A stretch of 57,800 nucleotides of DNA, taken from NCBI GenBank assembly GCA_030447665.1, contig JAUJOJ010000014.1, positions 1-57,800 of the forward strand. Reading direction: 5' to 3'. Within the stretch, counting starts at the first letter, position 1. Each line of letters starts with the position of its first letter. Under the pieces are notes generated by a model. The model was not told where the DNA came from. It did no database searches and saw only the letters and a list, made by a program, of their open reading frames with translations. A program made the translations under genes and the position numbers. Of the stretch, positions 43,762 through 52,683 are shown piece by piece. Source of the DNA: Allosphingosinicella sp. GTDB taxonomy: Bacteria > Pseudomonadota > Alphaproteobacteria > Sphingomonadales > Sphingomonadaceae.

Positions 43762-44208
43762 CTACTCAGCAGCATAGAGCGAGGTCGCTCCACTTTTGCC
43801 GACGGCGTAGATCTTGAACGCTTCGGACTTCAGACCACCCATCCCTGGGGATCCAGCCGGCATGCCCGGCAGCGTTATTCCGTTGATCTCGGGTCTCTCC
43901 GCGAGAAGGCGCTCGAAGCTCGTGATGGGCACGTGCCCGTCCACAAAATAGCCGCCAATCAAGGTTGTATGGCAACCTTCCAGCCCTGTCGGTACGCCTT
44001 GGCGCTCCTGGATCAGAGGCAGGTCGTGGGTCGCGATCACCTTTACCTCATAGCCGTTCTTTCGCAGATACTCGCCATGGCTCTCGCAGCACCCGCACTG
44101 CGGGTTTTTGAAAATCGTCGCCAATGGTTTGGGAGTTCCGGCAGCCAGTGCCGTAGACGACAAGGCGAGCGCGGCGGCCAGTCCCATGCTCCTCAACAAA
44201 TTATGCAC
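43762..44208 (-). CDS. DUF411 periplasmic copper-binding protein
   Basis: A 148-residue exported protein: signal peptide (LLRSMGLAAALALSSTALA) and DUF411 core with the metal-binding NPQCGCCESHGEYL, HDLP and GCHTTLIGGYFVDGHVP segments. DUF411 proteins occur in copper and mercury resistance clusters and are taken to be metallochaperones. It sits between the multicopper oxidase (18-bp gap) and CueR genes, all on one strand. Confidence 0.92.
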   Translation of the reverse strand: MHNLLRSMGLAAALALSSTALAAGTPKPLATIFKNPQCGCCESHGEYLRKNGYEVKVIATHDLPLIQERQGVPTGLEGCHTTLIGGYFVDGHVPITSFERLLAERPEINGITLPGMPAGSPGMGGLKSEAFKIYAVGKSGATSLYAAE

Positions 44209-44226
44209 GTTTTCACTCCTCTCGTC

Positions 44227-45672
44227 TTAGCTGACTCTGATCGTTGCCATCATTCCCGCGGCCTGATGTTCCAAGATGTGGCAGTGGAACATCCAGTCAC
44301 CGGGATTGTCGGCAACAAACGCGATATCGGCAGTCTCTTGTGGGGGGATAAGGACGGTGTCCTGCCACTCCTTGTGCGCCGTAGCTTTGCCGTTTCTGGA
44401 CACGACGCGGAAGCTGTGGCCGTGGAGGTGGATCGGATGCCACCAGGCAGTTTGGTTCTTGAGGTTCATCACCGCTGTTCGGCCCCTAGGTATCGTAAGC
44501 ATCGGCTCGTGCACGTGACCGGTGGCCGAGACCCCGTTGACGGTCCAGCCCATCATGCCGCCCATACCCCCGCCCATCATGCCACCTTGCATCATGCCGC
44601 CGCCGCTCATCATGCCCATCATGCCGCCGCCAAAAACAACCTCGTGACGAGCAGCACCGTTCAGCTGGGGCTCGCGAAGCGGGTTCGCCGGAAGCTCGAT
44701 CGAAGCAGCAAGCGGCGCCGCGCGCAGTCGCGACCTCGTGTAGACGATCTCTGCCAGAGCGTATTCGAGACCTTTGTAGAAGTCGTCGGTAACCCGGGAA
44801 CGGCTCGCGGGCCGACCAGTCATGTCCAGCACAAGATCCACTCTCATCGCCGGGCCTACCAGAATGGGGCCATTTGGCTCGTGCGGAGGGACCGGCTGAC
44901 CGTCAATTGCGATGATCGAAGGCCGAAGACCTTCAAAGTTGAGGGCGAAGATGCGCGCATTAGCGGCATTGATGATCCGGAGCCGCACGCGCTCTCCGCT
45001 TCGGACTTCGAGCGGCTCAGGCAAGCGGCCGTTGATCGTGACCGTGTTTCCGACTCTTCCCGCCATCATTGAATCGTGATGGTTACCAAACCCGCCGCTG
45101 ATCTGACCCGATGAGTCGATGCGCCAGTCGTCGAGAACCCAGGTGAGGTCCCGATCCACCTTGATAGGCTGTTTTTCCTCGACGATCAGCGGCGCATATA
45201 GCCCGCGTCCAACCTGCTCGAAGCTGCGCTGGTGCGGATGGTACCAGAAGGTTCCGGCATCGTGCAGATCGAATTCATACGTGAAATTGCCGCCCGGTGG
45301 TATCGGCTTCTGAGTAAGGTGGGGCACCCCGTCCATAGCGTTAGGTACTCGCACCCCATGCCAATGAATGGTGGTTTCCTCTTCAAGGCCGTTCTCGACC
45401 GTCACGCGCAGCCGGTCTCCCTGCTGAGCGCGAATTTCGGGTCCCGGAACGGCGCCGTTGTATGCCCAGACCTTCACGTCTGGCCTAGTGGATCCCCTTA
45501 GTGGAGCCGCAGCAGGCGCGGCTTTCAATTGGATGGCCGATCCGTCGAGCCGCTCCAGAGCAACAAGTCCGGAGGTTTGGCGCGGGAACAGGAGCGCAGC
45601 GCCGCCGGCAACAGCGGCTACAGCCCCAGTTGTGACGAAGCTTCTCCGGCTGATGTTCGGGCGCATTTGCAT
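44227..45672 (-). CDS. Multicopper oxidase (CopA/CueO type), Tat-exported
   Basis: A 481-residue periplasmic oxidase that converts Cu(I) to Cu(II). Tat signal NISRRSFVTTGAVAAVAGG; cupredoxin copper motifs TIHWHGVR, FWYHPHQR, HPIHLHGHSF and HCHILEHQAAGMM; and a Met-rich insert (GGGMMGMMSGGGMMQGG) that in CueO-like enzymes binds substrate copper. ATG 45672 is chosen as the residue before the Tat motif; the longer frame to 45738 would start inside the promoter. First gene of the copper operon, with a CueR-type promoter 42 bp upstream. Confidence 0.94.
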   Translation of the reverse strand: MQMRPNISRRSFVTTGAVAAVAGGAALLFPRQTSGLVALERLDGSAIQLKAAPAAAPLRGSTRPDVKVWAYNGAVPGPEIRAQQGDRLRVTVENGLEEETTIHWHGVRVPNAMDGVPHLTQKPIPPGGNFTYEFDLHDAGTFWYHPHQRSFEQVGRGLYAPLIVEEKQPIKVDRDLTWVLDDWRIDSSGQISGGFGNHHDSMMAGRVGNTVTINGRLPEPLEVRSGERVRLRIINAANARIFALNFEGLRPSIIAIDGQPVPPHEPNGPILVGPAMRVDLVLDMTGRPASRSRVTDDFYKGLEYALAEIVYTRSRLRAAPLAASIELPANPLREPQLNGAARHEVVFGGGMMGMMSGGGMMQGGMMGGGMGGMMGWTVNGVSATGHVHEPMLTIPRGRTAVMNLKNQTAWWHPIHLHGHSFRVVSRNGKATAHKEWQDTVLIPPQETADIAFVADNPGDWMFHCHILEHQAAGMMATIRVS

Positions 45673-45713
45673 AGGTTCGTTCGGTGCTCTCGTTGCTCCG
45701 TGATCTCCATATC

Positions 45714-45738
45714 GGGCTTCCCACCGTTGGAAGGTCAA
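45714..45738 (-). promoter_or_regulatory. CueR-type promoter of the copper operon
   Basis: Minus strand TTGACC, then the dyad CTTCCAACGGTGGGAAG, spacer about 19 bp to a GATATG -10. It matches the element at 40719-40743 at most positions, so both are probably read by the CueR protein encoded in this cluster. Confidence 0.78.
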
Positions 45739-45906
45739 CCCCCGAATGAAACCGCGTTGAAATGGCCTTTCCGGTCATGCTGAGTTTTGGGGCGCTTTGG
45801 AGGGATGCCGCCTGAGGAGTGACCGTGCCTTGGGACCTAACACTAAGCGTCGCGCTTGAGGTGTTCCTGATGCTGACTTCGGATTGTACTGGAAACAGAA
45901 GGTTCA

Positions 45907-46231
45907 ATGGCTAACAGTGATCACGTGATCGGAGTACGCGTCATAACAGTGGCCATAATCGCCCTGGCTGAGGTCGCTCGGGGGACTGCGCTTCGTCACC
46001 GTGGCCTTCGGTTTGTGGCTGCGCGGTGCTCCATTCATCATTGAGGGCGCGAGCAGTGCTGCCGCCGTAATCAGCGTTGGCATCGGGCTCGCCCTGAATC
46101 GGCTGGCGCTGCCCAAGGGAACGCGTAGTGCCGAACACTGTGCAAGCTCGGACCGTTTCGTAGTTTTAAGACGGCTACTGCTAAACCGCAGACCACCTTC
46201 GATTCGCGCATACGATACTGCACTTCAATAG
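45907..46231 (+). pseudogene. SPW-repeat-like small membrane protein, frame-broken
   Basis: Frame 1 reads MANSDHVIGVRVITVAIIALAEVARG, then frame 3 reads LRFVTVAFGLWLRGAPFIIEGASSAAAVISVGIGLALNRLALPKG and ends in a SSDRFVV-like tail. Joined they resemble the SPW-repeat membrane proteins found in alphaproteobacteria. A one-base break near 45983 separates the halves. No SD confirmed. Confidence 0.5.
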
Positions 46232-46878
46232 GCTTCCACTGCGTACCCCCACGAGTTCAGGAAGGTGTATGGCGCATCAAATCGATGAAAGTTGATTATG
46301 CCGAACCCGGCCGACCTCAAGGCTCGCTCAATTTCGGATTGGTCGTAGCAGTTGGCGTGCCACCAGCGCTCAATCGCCCACCGATTGAAGCGACCCTTGC
46401 GGCTGATGAAGAAGAGGAGGCGCCCCTCTGGTGCGAGGCGGCCGCGCAATGAGGCTAACGCCTCAGGGAACCGCTCCCTCGGGAGGTATTCGAGCATAGC
46501 TGATGTGATGACGAGATCGTAGTTCAGCCAGCCGGGCGGGAGAGAGTTTTCTAGATCCAAGACATCGGCTTGGCGGAGTCGGACATCGGCAATCCCGTTG
46601 CGGTCCAACTTCTTCCTGAAGCGATCAAGCATAGCCGGCGTCAGATCGAACCCGTCGATCCTGGCTGGGCGCCGTCCAAGGCGCCTGAACGCCGCAATGA
46701 GGGCGAAAGTGGCTGCGCCGGCTCCGCAGCCTGCGTCCATGACCCGCGCGCCCCCCTTTAGAGCCTCACTCATTTTCACCGCTAAGACCCGCTCGAGCCC
46801 CTTCTGATATCCGATCAAGCGGATCAGGCGGACGTACAGGGCGGCTCGTTTCGAGTAGAGGGCGCTCGCACCCGTCAT
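46225..46878 (-). CDS. SAM-dependent class I methyltransferase
   Basis: A 217-residue cytosolic methyltransferase with SAM-binding motif I VMDAGCGAGAATFALIAA, motif II-like DGFDLTPAMLDRFRKKL, and LRQADVLDLENSL / YDLVITSAMLEYLPRE. A Trp/His-rich C-terminus (RWAIERWWHANCYDQSEIERALRSAGF) suggests a small-molecule or lipid acceptor, not assigned. Its neighbour on the same strand, 9 bp upstream, is a DUF4198 protein gene; the two probably form an operon. Confidence 0.88.
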   Translation of the reverse strand: MTGASALYSKRAALYVRLIRLIGYQKGLERVLAVKMSEALKGGARVMDAGCGAGAATFALIAAFRRLGRRPARIDGFDLTPAMLDRFRKKLDRNGIADVRLRQADVLDLENSLPPGWLNYDLVITSAMLEYLPRERFPEALASLRGRLAPEGRLLFFISRKGRFNRWAIERWWHANCYDQSEIERALRSAGFGIINFHRFDAPYTFLNSWGYAVEAY

Positions 46879-46886
46879 AAGACCCG

Positions 46887-47669
46887 TTATCGCCTTTGAA
46901 TCGTGAGGGACGTCAAATCGAGCTTGAAGCGATCGCCGCCTGCAGGCGGGGTCATAACGGCCGAAAACAGCATCATGGAACCCTTGGCATCCCCAGGCAG
47001 GCGAATTTCTCCACCGGCGTCAGTAGTGAGGTGCAGCCTTTTGCTATCTGAGCTTACCAGATCGACAGGGTAGTTTCTGAGGGGACGACCCTCTTTGAGC
47101 AGCCTGAACCGATCGCCGCCCTTGCCACTCATGACGAATTCCAGCTCGGCCCCAAGCGGCTTTGTGGCGGCGGAACGGTCGCCGCACCTTTGCACGCAGA
47201 CGATCGTTTTGGCAAAACGGCGGGAGGACACCTTGAGCGTCCTTGGTCGTGGAAGGGCCTTCACGGCTGCCTGGGCCTCAGGGCTTACCCTGTATTCCTC
47301 CAGAATGATCGGGATCCGATCTTCCGCATATTCTACATCTCGTGCTTTGGTCCTTACACCTGCCACCACGGTACCAGGTCGTGTTCCGGTAAGATGAAGG
47401 TTGAGCGCGTTCGAGGCCGGAGCAACGATCGCCAATCTTGGATTACCTACACCCTCTGCGTAGAGACGGTCCACTCGATCGGCAGTGACTACGTTCTCCA
47501 GCTTGGGGAAGGATGAGCCGACGGTGGCCTGAATGTTGAGGGGGCCTGCCTGAGGCGCTGTGAAGGCGCTCGGCATCAGAAAAAAGTCGTGCGCGTAAGC
47601 AGCAGAGGAAGCAGTCAGAGCGGCGGCAGTTAGAAACGCCTTCCTTGCTTGGCCAGTGCCAAACTTCAT
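46887..47669 (-). CDS. DUF4198 family exported protein
   Basis: A 260-residue periplasmic protein: signal peptide (AFLTAAALTASSAAYAHDFFLMP) and the DUF4198 beta-sandwich (NIQATVGSSFPKLENVV, DRFRLLKEGRPLRNYPVDLVSSDSKRLHLTTDAGGEIRLPG). The family often accompanies metal (nickel/cobalt/copper) uptake and TonB systems. The His-Asp pair after the signal (AHDFFLMP) may bind metal. ATG 47669 follows AAGGAG at 8 nt. Position next to the copper cluster is suggestive only. Confidence 0.85.
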   Translation of the reverse strand: MKFGTGQARKAFLTAAALTASSAAYAHDFFLMPSAFTAPQAGPLNIQATVGSSFPKLENVVTADRVDRLYAEGVGNPRLAIVAPASNALNLHLTGTRPGTVVAGVRTKARDVEYAEDRIPIILEEYRVSPEAQAAVKALPRPRTLKVSSRRFAKTIVCVQRCGDRSAATKPLGAELEFVMSGKGGDRFRLLKEGRPLRNYPVDLVSSDSKRLHLTTDAGGEIRLPGDAKGSMMLFSAVMTPPAGGDRFKLDLTSLTIQRR

Positions 47670-47831
47670 CGCCTTAGTCTCCTTAGTAGCTCGCAATGGC
47701 TATCTGGAGCACTCTAACTCTTCAACGCATGTCCGCAATGGGTCGAAATCCAACATTCTCGCAGGGTTCTGGTGGATGTCCGCTATTGGGGTTCAGCGGC
47801 GAAGGCTTGAACGGCTGCTTGTGGCGGATAC

Positions 47832-48084
47832 TGTTGAAAAAGTCCGCTTCCGATGATGGGCCGGGCAGGCGCTGTTCTACGCTTTCGCCGCAACCGGACG
47901 TAGAAGGAAATTCTACCCGAGTTGATGCGCTACTCGGCCTCGTGCGAACCTCGCCTATCGCTGGTTCTGCCGGCAACGATTGGGCACACCTTCTCGTAGA
48001 AGAAGCTGTTCGAGGCGACGGTCGCGCGCTCTACAATCGCGCCGCCTGTTGCGGAGGAAAGTTCACGCGCGGACTTTTTCAACA
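47832..48084. mobile_element. IS1182-type element relic with perfect terminal inverted repeats
   Basis: The ends TGTTGAAAAAGTCCGC (47832-47847) and GCGGACTTTTTCAACA (48069-48084) are perfect 16-bp inverted repeats typical of this family. Inside, in one frame, NLAYRWFCRQRLG is a strongly diagnostic piece of the transposase N-terminal domain, and EAVRGDGRALYN-like sequence follows. Only about 250 bp are left, so it is a deletion derivative unable to move on its own. No clear target duplication seen. Confidence 0.7.
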
Positions 48085-48201
48085 CAATCGGCGCTGAGTG
48101 GACCTTCCTGATGCGGGGTGATCAGCGGCTGAGCGTCGTAGGTTCAACACAATCGGCGCTGAGTGGACCTTCCTGATGCGGGGTGATCAGCGGCTGAGCG
48201 T
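48078..48201. repeat. Tandem duplication of 59 bp (period 65)
   Basis: TTCAACACAATCGGCGCTGA through GGCTGAGCGT occurs at 48078-48136 and again, identical, at 48143-48201, with six bases between. The first copy begins inside the right end of the IS relic. Confidence 0.9.
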
Positions 48202-48244
48202 ACGTTGCGGAACAAGAGCCACTCAATGCGTTGAGGGGGCAGAC

Positions 48245-48541
48245 ATGCTGGAGGTGTTATGGAGATCGTCAATCTGCCCGCAGGTGAGCAAGCATCCGAT
48301 GAGAATGATTGTATCAGGATCAAGCAAGCTGCCGGACGGCACCTTCAACCTTCATGGGTCTGTGCTCTTTCGCTGCGGTGACGCCGAGGTCGCTGAGTCC
48401 GTATCGCTCATCGGTGGCGAGCCTTACAAAACATACGGCGCCGCTGAAGCCGCTGGCGTGGCATGGGCCGGTGAGCACTGTGCAGATGTCCTTTATGTCT
48501 GCCGCTCCGATGGAACCAAGCCCCTGCCGGACCTGGCATAG
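48245..48541 (+). CDS. Hypothetical protein, 98 residues
   Basis: A soluble protein not recognised. Opens MLEVLWRSSICPQVSKHPMRM and ends CRSDGTKPLPDLA, with four Cys spread along the chain and a central beta-rich GTFNLHGSVLFRCGDAEVAESVSLIGG. The start at 48245 has a GAGGGGGC stretch upstream. The even composition suggests a real gene but evidence is thin. Confidence 0.4.
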   Translation: MLEVLWRSSICPQVSKHPMRMIVSGSSKLPDGTFNLHGSVLFRCGDAEVAESVSLIGGEPYKTYGAAEAAGVAWAGEHCADVLYVCRSDGTKPLPDLA

Positions 48542-48823
48542 CAGGTCCCAAGTGTTTCCACGCGGAATGTCCGTAGGTCGAACATGGACATTCGGGCTAA
48601 AGGGCAAGGGATGTCTGCTTCCAGATGGCTGATTTGCTGCCTCGAATGGCAGCAATTGGCGCAAGCAGCTCGTCGGCGCGTGGCCTGTCGTACGTCCGCT
48701 TTTGGGGCGCCAAAGCGGTAAAGCCGCCATTTCCGATGGCGCAGCGAGAGTCTTTGAGCCTTAACCGGCCTCAGCCAGCCCCGGATCGAAGCCGGGTCGA
48801 GGAGTGTTGCCGCTTCCTGGTGG

Positions 48824-49261
48824 CTATGCCTGAACATTGATCTGGAGCACTACTCGGCCGAAAACCGGTGCCCACTTTTTCGGGAAGTGGCCTAGAAAGG
48901 GTAGACCGTCTGCCGCACCCGCGTCCGGCAACTTCGCCAGCGCTGCTCGCATCAGGTGCTCGTTTATCGGTTCCTCGAAGCGGCATCCGGCCATCCCGCC
49001 GAGGGACCACATGACTTTGGCCCGGACGGGCATGCATCCGGGCAGCATCAGAGCAATGTCGGTGCCCACCAAAAGGGCTTTGCACGTGCCGACTTTGAAC
49101 CCACGCTCGGCATAGTCTTTCATCACGGCCCGCTCTTCGGCGCCGCTCACGAGCAGGCTGCAAGCCACGTGACATGGATTGCGGGAGGCGTCCCGATCAT
49201 ACAGCGCAGCACCTTTGTCCAATGATGGTCGGCGGTGCGGGGATGGCCGAGGAGGTTTCAT
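48824..49261 (-). CDS. PilZ domain protein
   Basis: A 145-residue protein with a PilZ fold: RDASRNPCHVACSLLVSGAEERAVMKDYAERGFKVGTCKALLVGTDIALMLPG and VRAKVMWSLGGMAGCRFEEPINEHL. PilZ domains bind cyclic di-GMP through RxxxR and D/NxSxxG; here the RxxxR-like part is DRDASRN and the second motif is degenerate (DYAERGFKV), so binding is uncertain. Start ATG 49261 without a clear SD; a later start is possible. Confidence 0.72.
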   Translation of the reverse strand: MKPPRPSPHRRPSLDKGAALYDRDASRNPCHVACSLLVSGAEERAVMKDYAERGFKVGTCKALLVGTDIALMLPGCMPVRAKVMWSLGGMAGCRFEEPINEHLMRAALAKLPDAGAADGLPFLGHFPKKWAPVFGRVVLQINVQA

Positions 49262-49569
49262 CTTTCGACAATCTAAGGGTCAGGGGTGATTGGAAGGTAA
49301 ACGTCCCAGCCTGTAATCCGTCGATGGCGGGCGGCTATTGCCGCCTCAGGAGCAAGGGCCCTTGGCTGCCGAGCGCCAGTCATCCCGTGCCAGTTGCCTC
49401 CGGCCAGACCAGATCCGCCAGTTAGAGCGTACCGATGGTGGCTGGGGAGCATCGTCCCCGGCAAGAACGGTGGCTGTCATCACACGCAGACAATGAAGCT
49501 GCGCCGCGCCAAGCGACCGGCGTGACCACCTCATTCCAGTGCTCGGCGACCAGCTGCGAATTCGAAAAA
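49262..49569. other. Intergenic stretch downstream of the tRNA, no gene seen
   Basis: Only shadow frames. The tRNA-proximal end (49563-49569) gives a short T-run on the minus strand right after the CCA, which may end the tRNA transcript. Confidence 0.45.
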
Positions 49570-49656
49570 TGGTGCGGTCGAGAAGACTCGAACTTCCACG
49601 GCCTTTCGGCCACAACGACCTCAACGTTGCGCGTCTACCAGTTCCGCCACGACCGC
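49570..49656 (-). tRNA. tRNA-Leu (anticodon GAG)
   Basis: An 87-nt class II tRNA: acceptor GCGGTCG pairs with CGACCGC, anticodon stem CAACG/CGTTG around TTGAGGT (anticodon GAG), a long variable arm (GTGGCCGAAAGGCCGTGG), T arm AGTTCGAGTCTT and an encoded CCA. Intact structure indicates a functional gene. A decayed partial copy with its upstream flank lies at 26559-26666. Confidence 0.95.
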
Positions 49657-49772
49657 ACATCTGGATGTCCGTTGGCGGAGCCAACGGCCGGTAGGAGCGC
49701 GCCTCTAGCAAAGCCCATGATCCCGCGCAACGCGCTTTCGGCCGCGCGTCGGCGGCTCCCACTGGTCCCCGT

Positions 49773-50870
49773 CTAATAGAGGAACATCGGCATTCCCTCG
49801 ACGCGGGTGAGGCGCGCGCGATAGGCCGAGGCGTCGTAGAGGGCGGCGACGTCCACCGATTTCCTGCCGCTGAGCAGGGTGTCGATCGGCACATGCTCGT
49901 ACCGGCCGCTCTTGAGCGCGAGCATGCGCGCGCTCTCGCCCCGTTCGAGGAGCTGCACGGCAAGGCCGCCAAAGGCGAAGCCGACCATCCGGTCCATCGC
50001 ATCGGGTTCGCCCGCGCGCATCAGGTAAGCGAGCTCCTGGATCACGGTGCCGTGGCCGAGCCGGGCGGTGATCGCCTTTCCGAGCTTGTGGCCGATGCCG
50101 AGATCGTCGCGCTGGCTGGCCGGCCTGGAAAGATCGTCCGCTTCCTCCTGCCCCTCGATGCTTGCGCCCTCGGAGATCACGCACATCGCATAGCGCGCCG
50201 GGTTGCCGGCCTTGTCCTCGGCGAGAAGCGGAAGGAGGCTGTCGAGGTCCGCGGGGACTTCGGAGATGATGGTCCGGTCGACCTGCGCCAGGAAGCCGGC
50301 GAGCAAGGCGGTTTCGCCGCTGCGGCGCCCGAACAGCTCGATCACCCCGATCCGCTCATGGCTTTCCACGGTCGTGCGCAAGGCATTGATCGCTTCGACG
50401 GAACGGCTGACGGCGGTGGAGAAGCCGATGCAATAGTCGGTCCCGAACACGTCATTGTCCATCGTCTTGGGAATGGAGATCACGGGAACGCCCTGGGCGG
50501 CCAGATGCGCGGAGAAGCGGAGGGTTCCATCGCCACCGAGCGTGATCATCGCATCGATGCCGAGCGTCTCCAGAACGCGCAGCACCTGCGCCGTCTTGTC
50601 GCCCTCACCATGCGTGCGCGGGTCCAGGCGCGAGGTGTGGAGGATCGTGCCGCCCTGCCGGTCGATCCCGCGAACGCCTTCGCGGGTGAGCGGCAAGGTG
50701 GCCGCGGCGACCGTCGCCTGGTCCGCCGGATCGATCTCGAGCACGCCCTCCCAGCCGCGCCGGAAGCCGAGCACCTCCCAGCCGAGATCGTCCGCCGACA
50801 AGGTCACCGACCGGATGCAGGGATTGAGCCCCGGAACGTCGCCGCCGCCGGTCAGGATGCCGATCTTCAT
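49773..50870 (-). CDS. pfkA: 6-phosphofructokinase
   Basis: A 365-residue PFK family enzyme (fructose-6-phosphate to the 1,6-bisphosphate). It has GILTGGGDVPGLN, the nucleotide loop GGDGTLR, PKTMDND with the catalytic Asp, and GRRSGETALLAG. The donor-determining pair is mixed: Gly (GGDGT, as in ATP enzymes) and Lys (PKTMDND, as in pyrophosphate enzymes). ATP use is the more likely reading, as the Gly-Lys set occurs in known ATP-dependent members, but this is inference. ATG 50870 follows GAGGGC. Not in an operon. Confidence 0.92.
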   Translation of the reverse strand: MKIGILTGGGDVPGLNPCIRSVTLSADDLGWEVLGFRRGWEGVLEIDPADQATVAAATLPLTREGVRGIDRQGGTILHTSRLDPRTHGEGDKTAQVLRVLETLGIDAMITLGGDGTLRFSAHLAAQGVPVISIPKTMDNDVFGTDYCIGFSTAVSRSVEAINALRTTVESHERIGVIELFGRRSGETALLAGFLAQVDRTIISEVPADLDSLLPLLAEDKAGNPARYAMCVISEGASIEGQEEADDLSRPASQRDDLGIGHKLGKAITARLGHGTVIQELAYLMRAGEPDAMDRMVGFAFGGLAVQLLERGESARMLALKSGRYEHVPIDTLLSGRKSVDVAALYDASAYRARLTRVEGMPMFLY

Positions 50871-50984
50871 CGCGCCCTCAGATTTCTCGTCTTGGCGCGG
50901 CCCGCTCCCCACCCCGCCTCCCGACGACGATATGATTGCATCGGCAGGCTGGGTGGGGCTTTCACCGCATTTCCAAACCGGTTC

Positions 50985-51823
50985 TCAAAGCGCGTTGGAA
51001 TCGAAGTTGAGCTTCAGCCGCTTGACGCTGGCGGGCACGTCGACGACCGCGCTGTTGAAATTGGTGCTGGCCCCCGGCGCCAGCTCGGCAACCGGCGCGG
51101 AGATCGCCCAGCTATAGACGATCCGCCCCTGGGAATCGCTGAGCTCGGCCCTGATCGGCGGCACGCGCTGCGGCGTTTCCGTTCTATTGACCACGCGGCC
51201 ATAGACGGTGAGCAGCTCGTTGCCGCTTTCCAGCGTGGTGCGGTCCGGCTCGCGCGTCGACTGGATGACCAAAGGCGTCTCGGCTCCGCCGCTCTGGCCG
51301 CCGACCGTCGGCGCTCCGAAATAGGACAGCGCAGCGATGGCCCCCAGCATCAGCAGCGCAGCGGCAAGCGCAAGCAAGGTCCGCATCCGCGCCGGGTTGC
51401 GGCGGGCCTTGAACGGCGGCTCGTGAGTGAAGCTGCCGTAGGAAACCGGCTCTTCCGCCGGCCCGCCGAGGATCGTCGAACTGCGGTTCGAGCCGCGCAA
51501 GGCTTCGGCCCCCTCGGCGACAGGTTCGGGCTCGGGTGCGGGCGGTGGCGGCGGCGGTGGCGGCGCGGGCCGCTGCGCACGCGGCTTCGGCTGCGCGGCG
51601 GCGCGGGCGGGATTGGGCTGGGGGGCGGGATGGGCCGGCGGCGGCGATGTTGGCGGCGGCGATGGGCGGCGGCCTGCTGCGCGGCAGGCTCGGCGACCTT
51701 CTTCGGAGGGTCCTGGAACCAGCTGTTCTTGCAATTCGCGCAGCGCACCTGGCGCCCGCTCGGCCCGACGGCGCTGTCCGGAACCACGTAGCGGGTGTCG
51801 CAAACAGGACAGGAAAGGATCAT
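50985..51823 (-). pseudogene. MJ0042-type zinc-ribbon membrane protein, frame-broken
   Basis: Opens with an MJ0042 zinc finger ([30 protein letters not shown], four Cys), then a long Pro/Ala-rich linker, a single membrane span ([22 protein letters not shown]) and a DUF3426-type extracytoplasmic domain (VYGRVVNRTETPQRVPPIRAELSDSQGRIVYSW). One frame break lies in the Pro-rich linker near 51665. Such proteins commonly neighbour ftsE-ftsX in this group; here ftsE is divergent 132 bp away. Role unknown. Confidence 0.85.
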
Positions 51824-51954
51824 CGTTACTCGCAAGGCCCCCGTACTCGTGCGCGGAGAATCTAAAGCACGTGAACGGCGCGCCTTGCAAGCAATTGCCA
51901 TGCTTTACCTAAGGCGCCCAGCCATGCGATGGCGCACCTGTCGGGTGTGTAGGT

Positions 51955-52683
51955 GTGCGGGAGGCGGTTCTGAGCGCGGGCAGCATCGTCCAGTTCGAAA
52001 ATGTGGGGCTTCGCTACGGCACCGGCGCGGAAACGCTTTCGGACCTGACCTTCGCGTTGAAGGAAGGCGGCTTCTATTTCCTCACCGGACCGTCGGGCGC
52101 GGGCAAGACCTCGCTCTTGAAGCTGCTCTACCTCGCCCAGCGCCCGAGCCGGGGCCTCATCAAGCTGTTCGGCGAGGATATCGTGACCATGCCGCGCAAG
52201 CGCCTGCCGGGCTTCCGCCGGCGGATCGGCGTGGTCTTCCAGGATTTCCGCCTGGTCCGCCATCTCTCCGCCTTCGACAATGTCGCGCTGCCGCTGCGCG
52301 TCGCCGGCGTCGAGGAGAAGGATCTCGAAACACCGGTCGGCGAGATGATGAACTGGGTCGGCCTCGGCCACCGCGCCAGCGCCCGGCCGGCGACGCTTTC
52401 AGGCGGCGAGCAGCAGCGTGTCGCGATCGCGCGCGCCGTCATCGCGCGGCCGGAGCTTCTGGTGGCGGACGAGCCGACCGGCAACGTCGATCCGGAAATG
52501 GCGACGCGGCTGCTCCATCTGTTCGATTCCCTCAACAAGCTCGGCACCACCGTCGTCGTCGCCACCCACGACATCCACCTCATCTCGCGCATCGGCCGCT
52601 CGGAGATGCTCCGGCTGGACCGCGGCCAGATCTCGGATCCGACCGGCGCGTTGCGCCATCCGCCGCGGGCGCCCGGCGCGTGA
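51955..52683 (+). CDS. ftsE: Cell division ATP-binding protein FtsE
   Basis: A 242-residue ABC ATPase: Walker A GPSGAGKTS, Q-loop VFQDFRLVRHLSAF, signature LSGGEQQR, Walker B LLVADEPTGN and switch His THD. With FtsX it couples ATP hydrolysis in the cytosol to activation of peptidoglycan hydrolases at the septum. The start is GTG 51955; its SD is poor and a start a few codons later is possible. Overlaps ftsX by four bases (GTGA), so the two are translationally coupled; first of a five-gene operon. Confidence 0.95.
   Translation: MREAVLSAGSIVQFENVGLRYGTGAETLSDLTFALKEGGFYFLTGPSGAGKTSLLKLLYLAQRPSRGLIKLFGEDIVTMPRKRLPGFRRRIGVVFQDFRLVRHLSAFDNVALPLRVAGVEEKDLETPVGEMMNWVGLGHRASARPATLSGGEQQRVAIARAVIARPELLVADEPTGNVDPEMATRLLHLFDSLNKLGTTVVVATHDIHLISRIGRSEMLRLDRGQISDPTGALRHPPRAPGA

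Noticed and set aside
43717..45072. Plus-strand frame of 451 residues, His-rich in the middle
   Set aside because: The His-rich run is the complement of the Met-rich codons of the multicopper oxidase.
49893..51791. A 632-residue plus-strand open frame
   Set aside because: It is antisense to phosphofructokinase and the zinc-ribbon protein and has no family signature; a GC-rich shadow.
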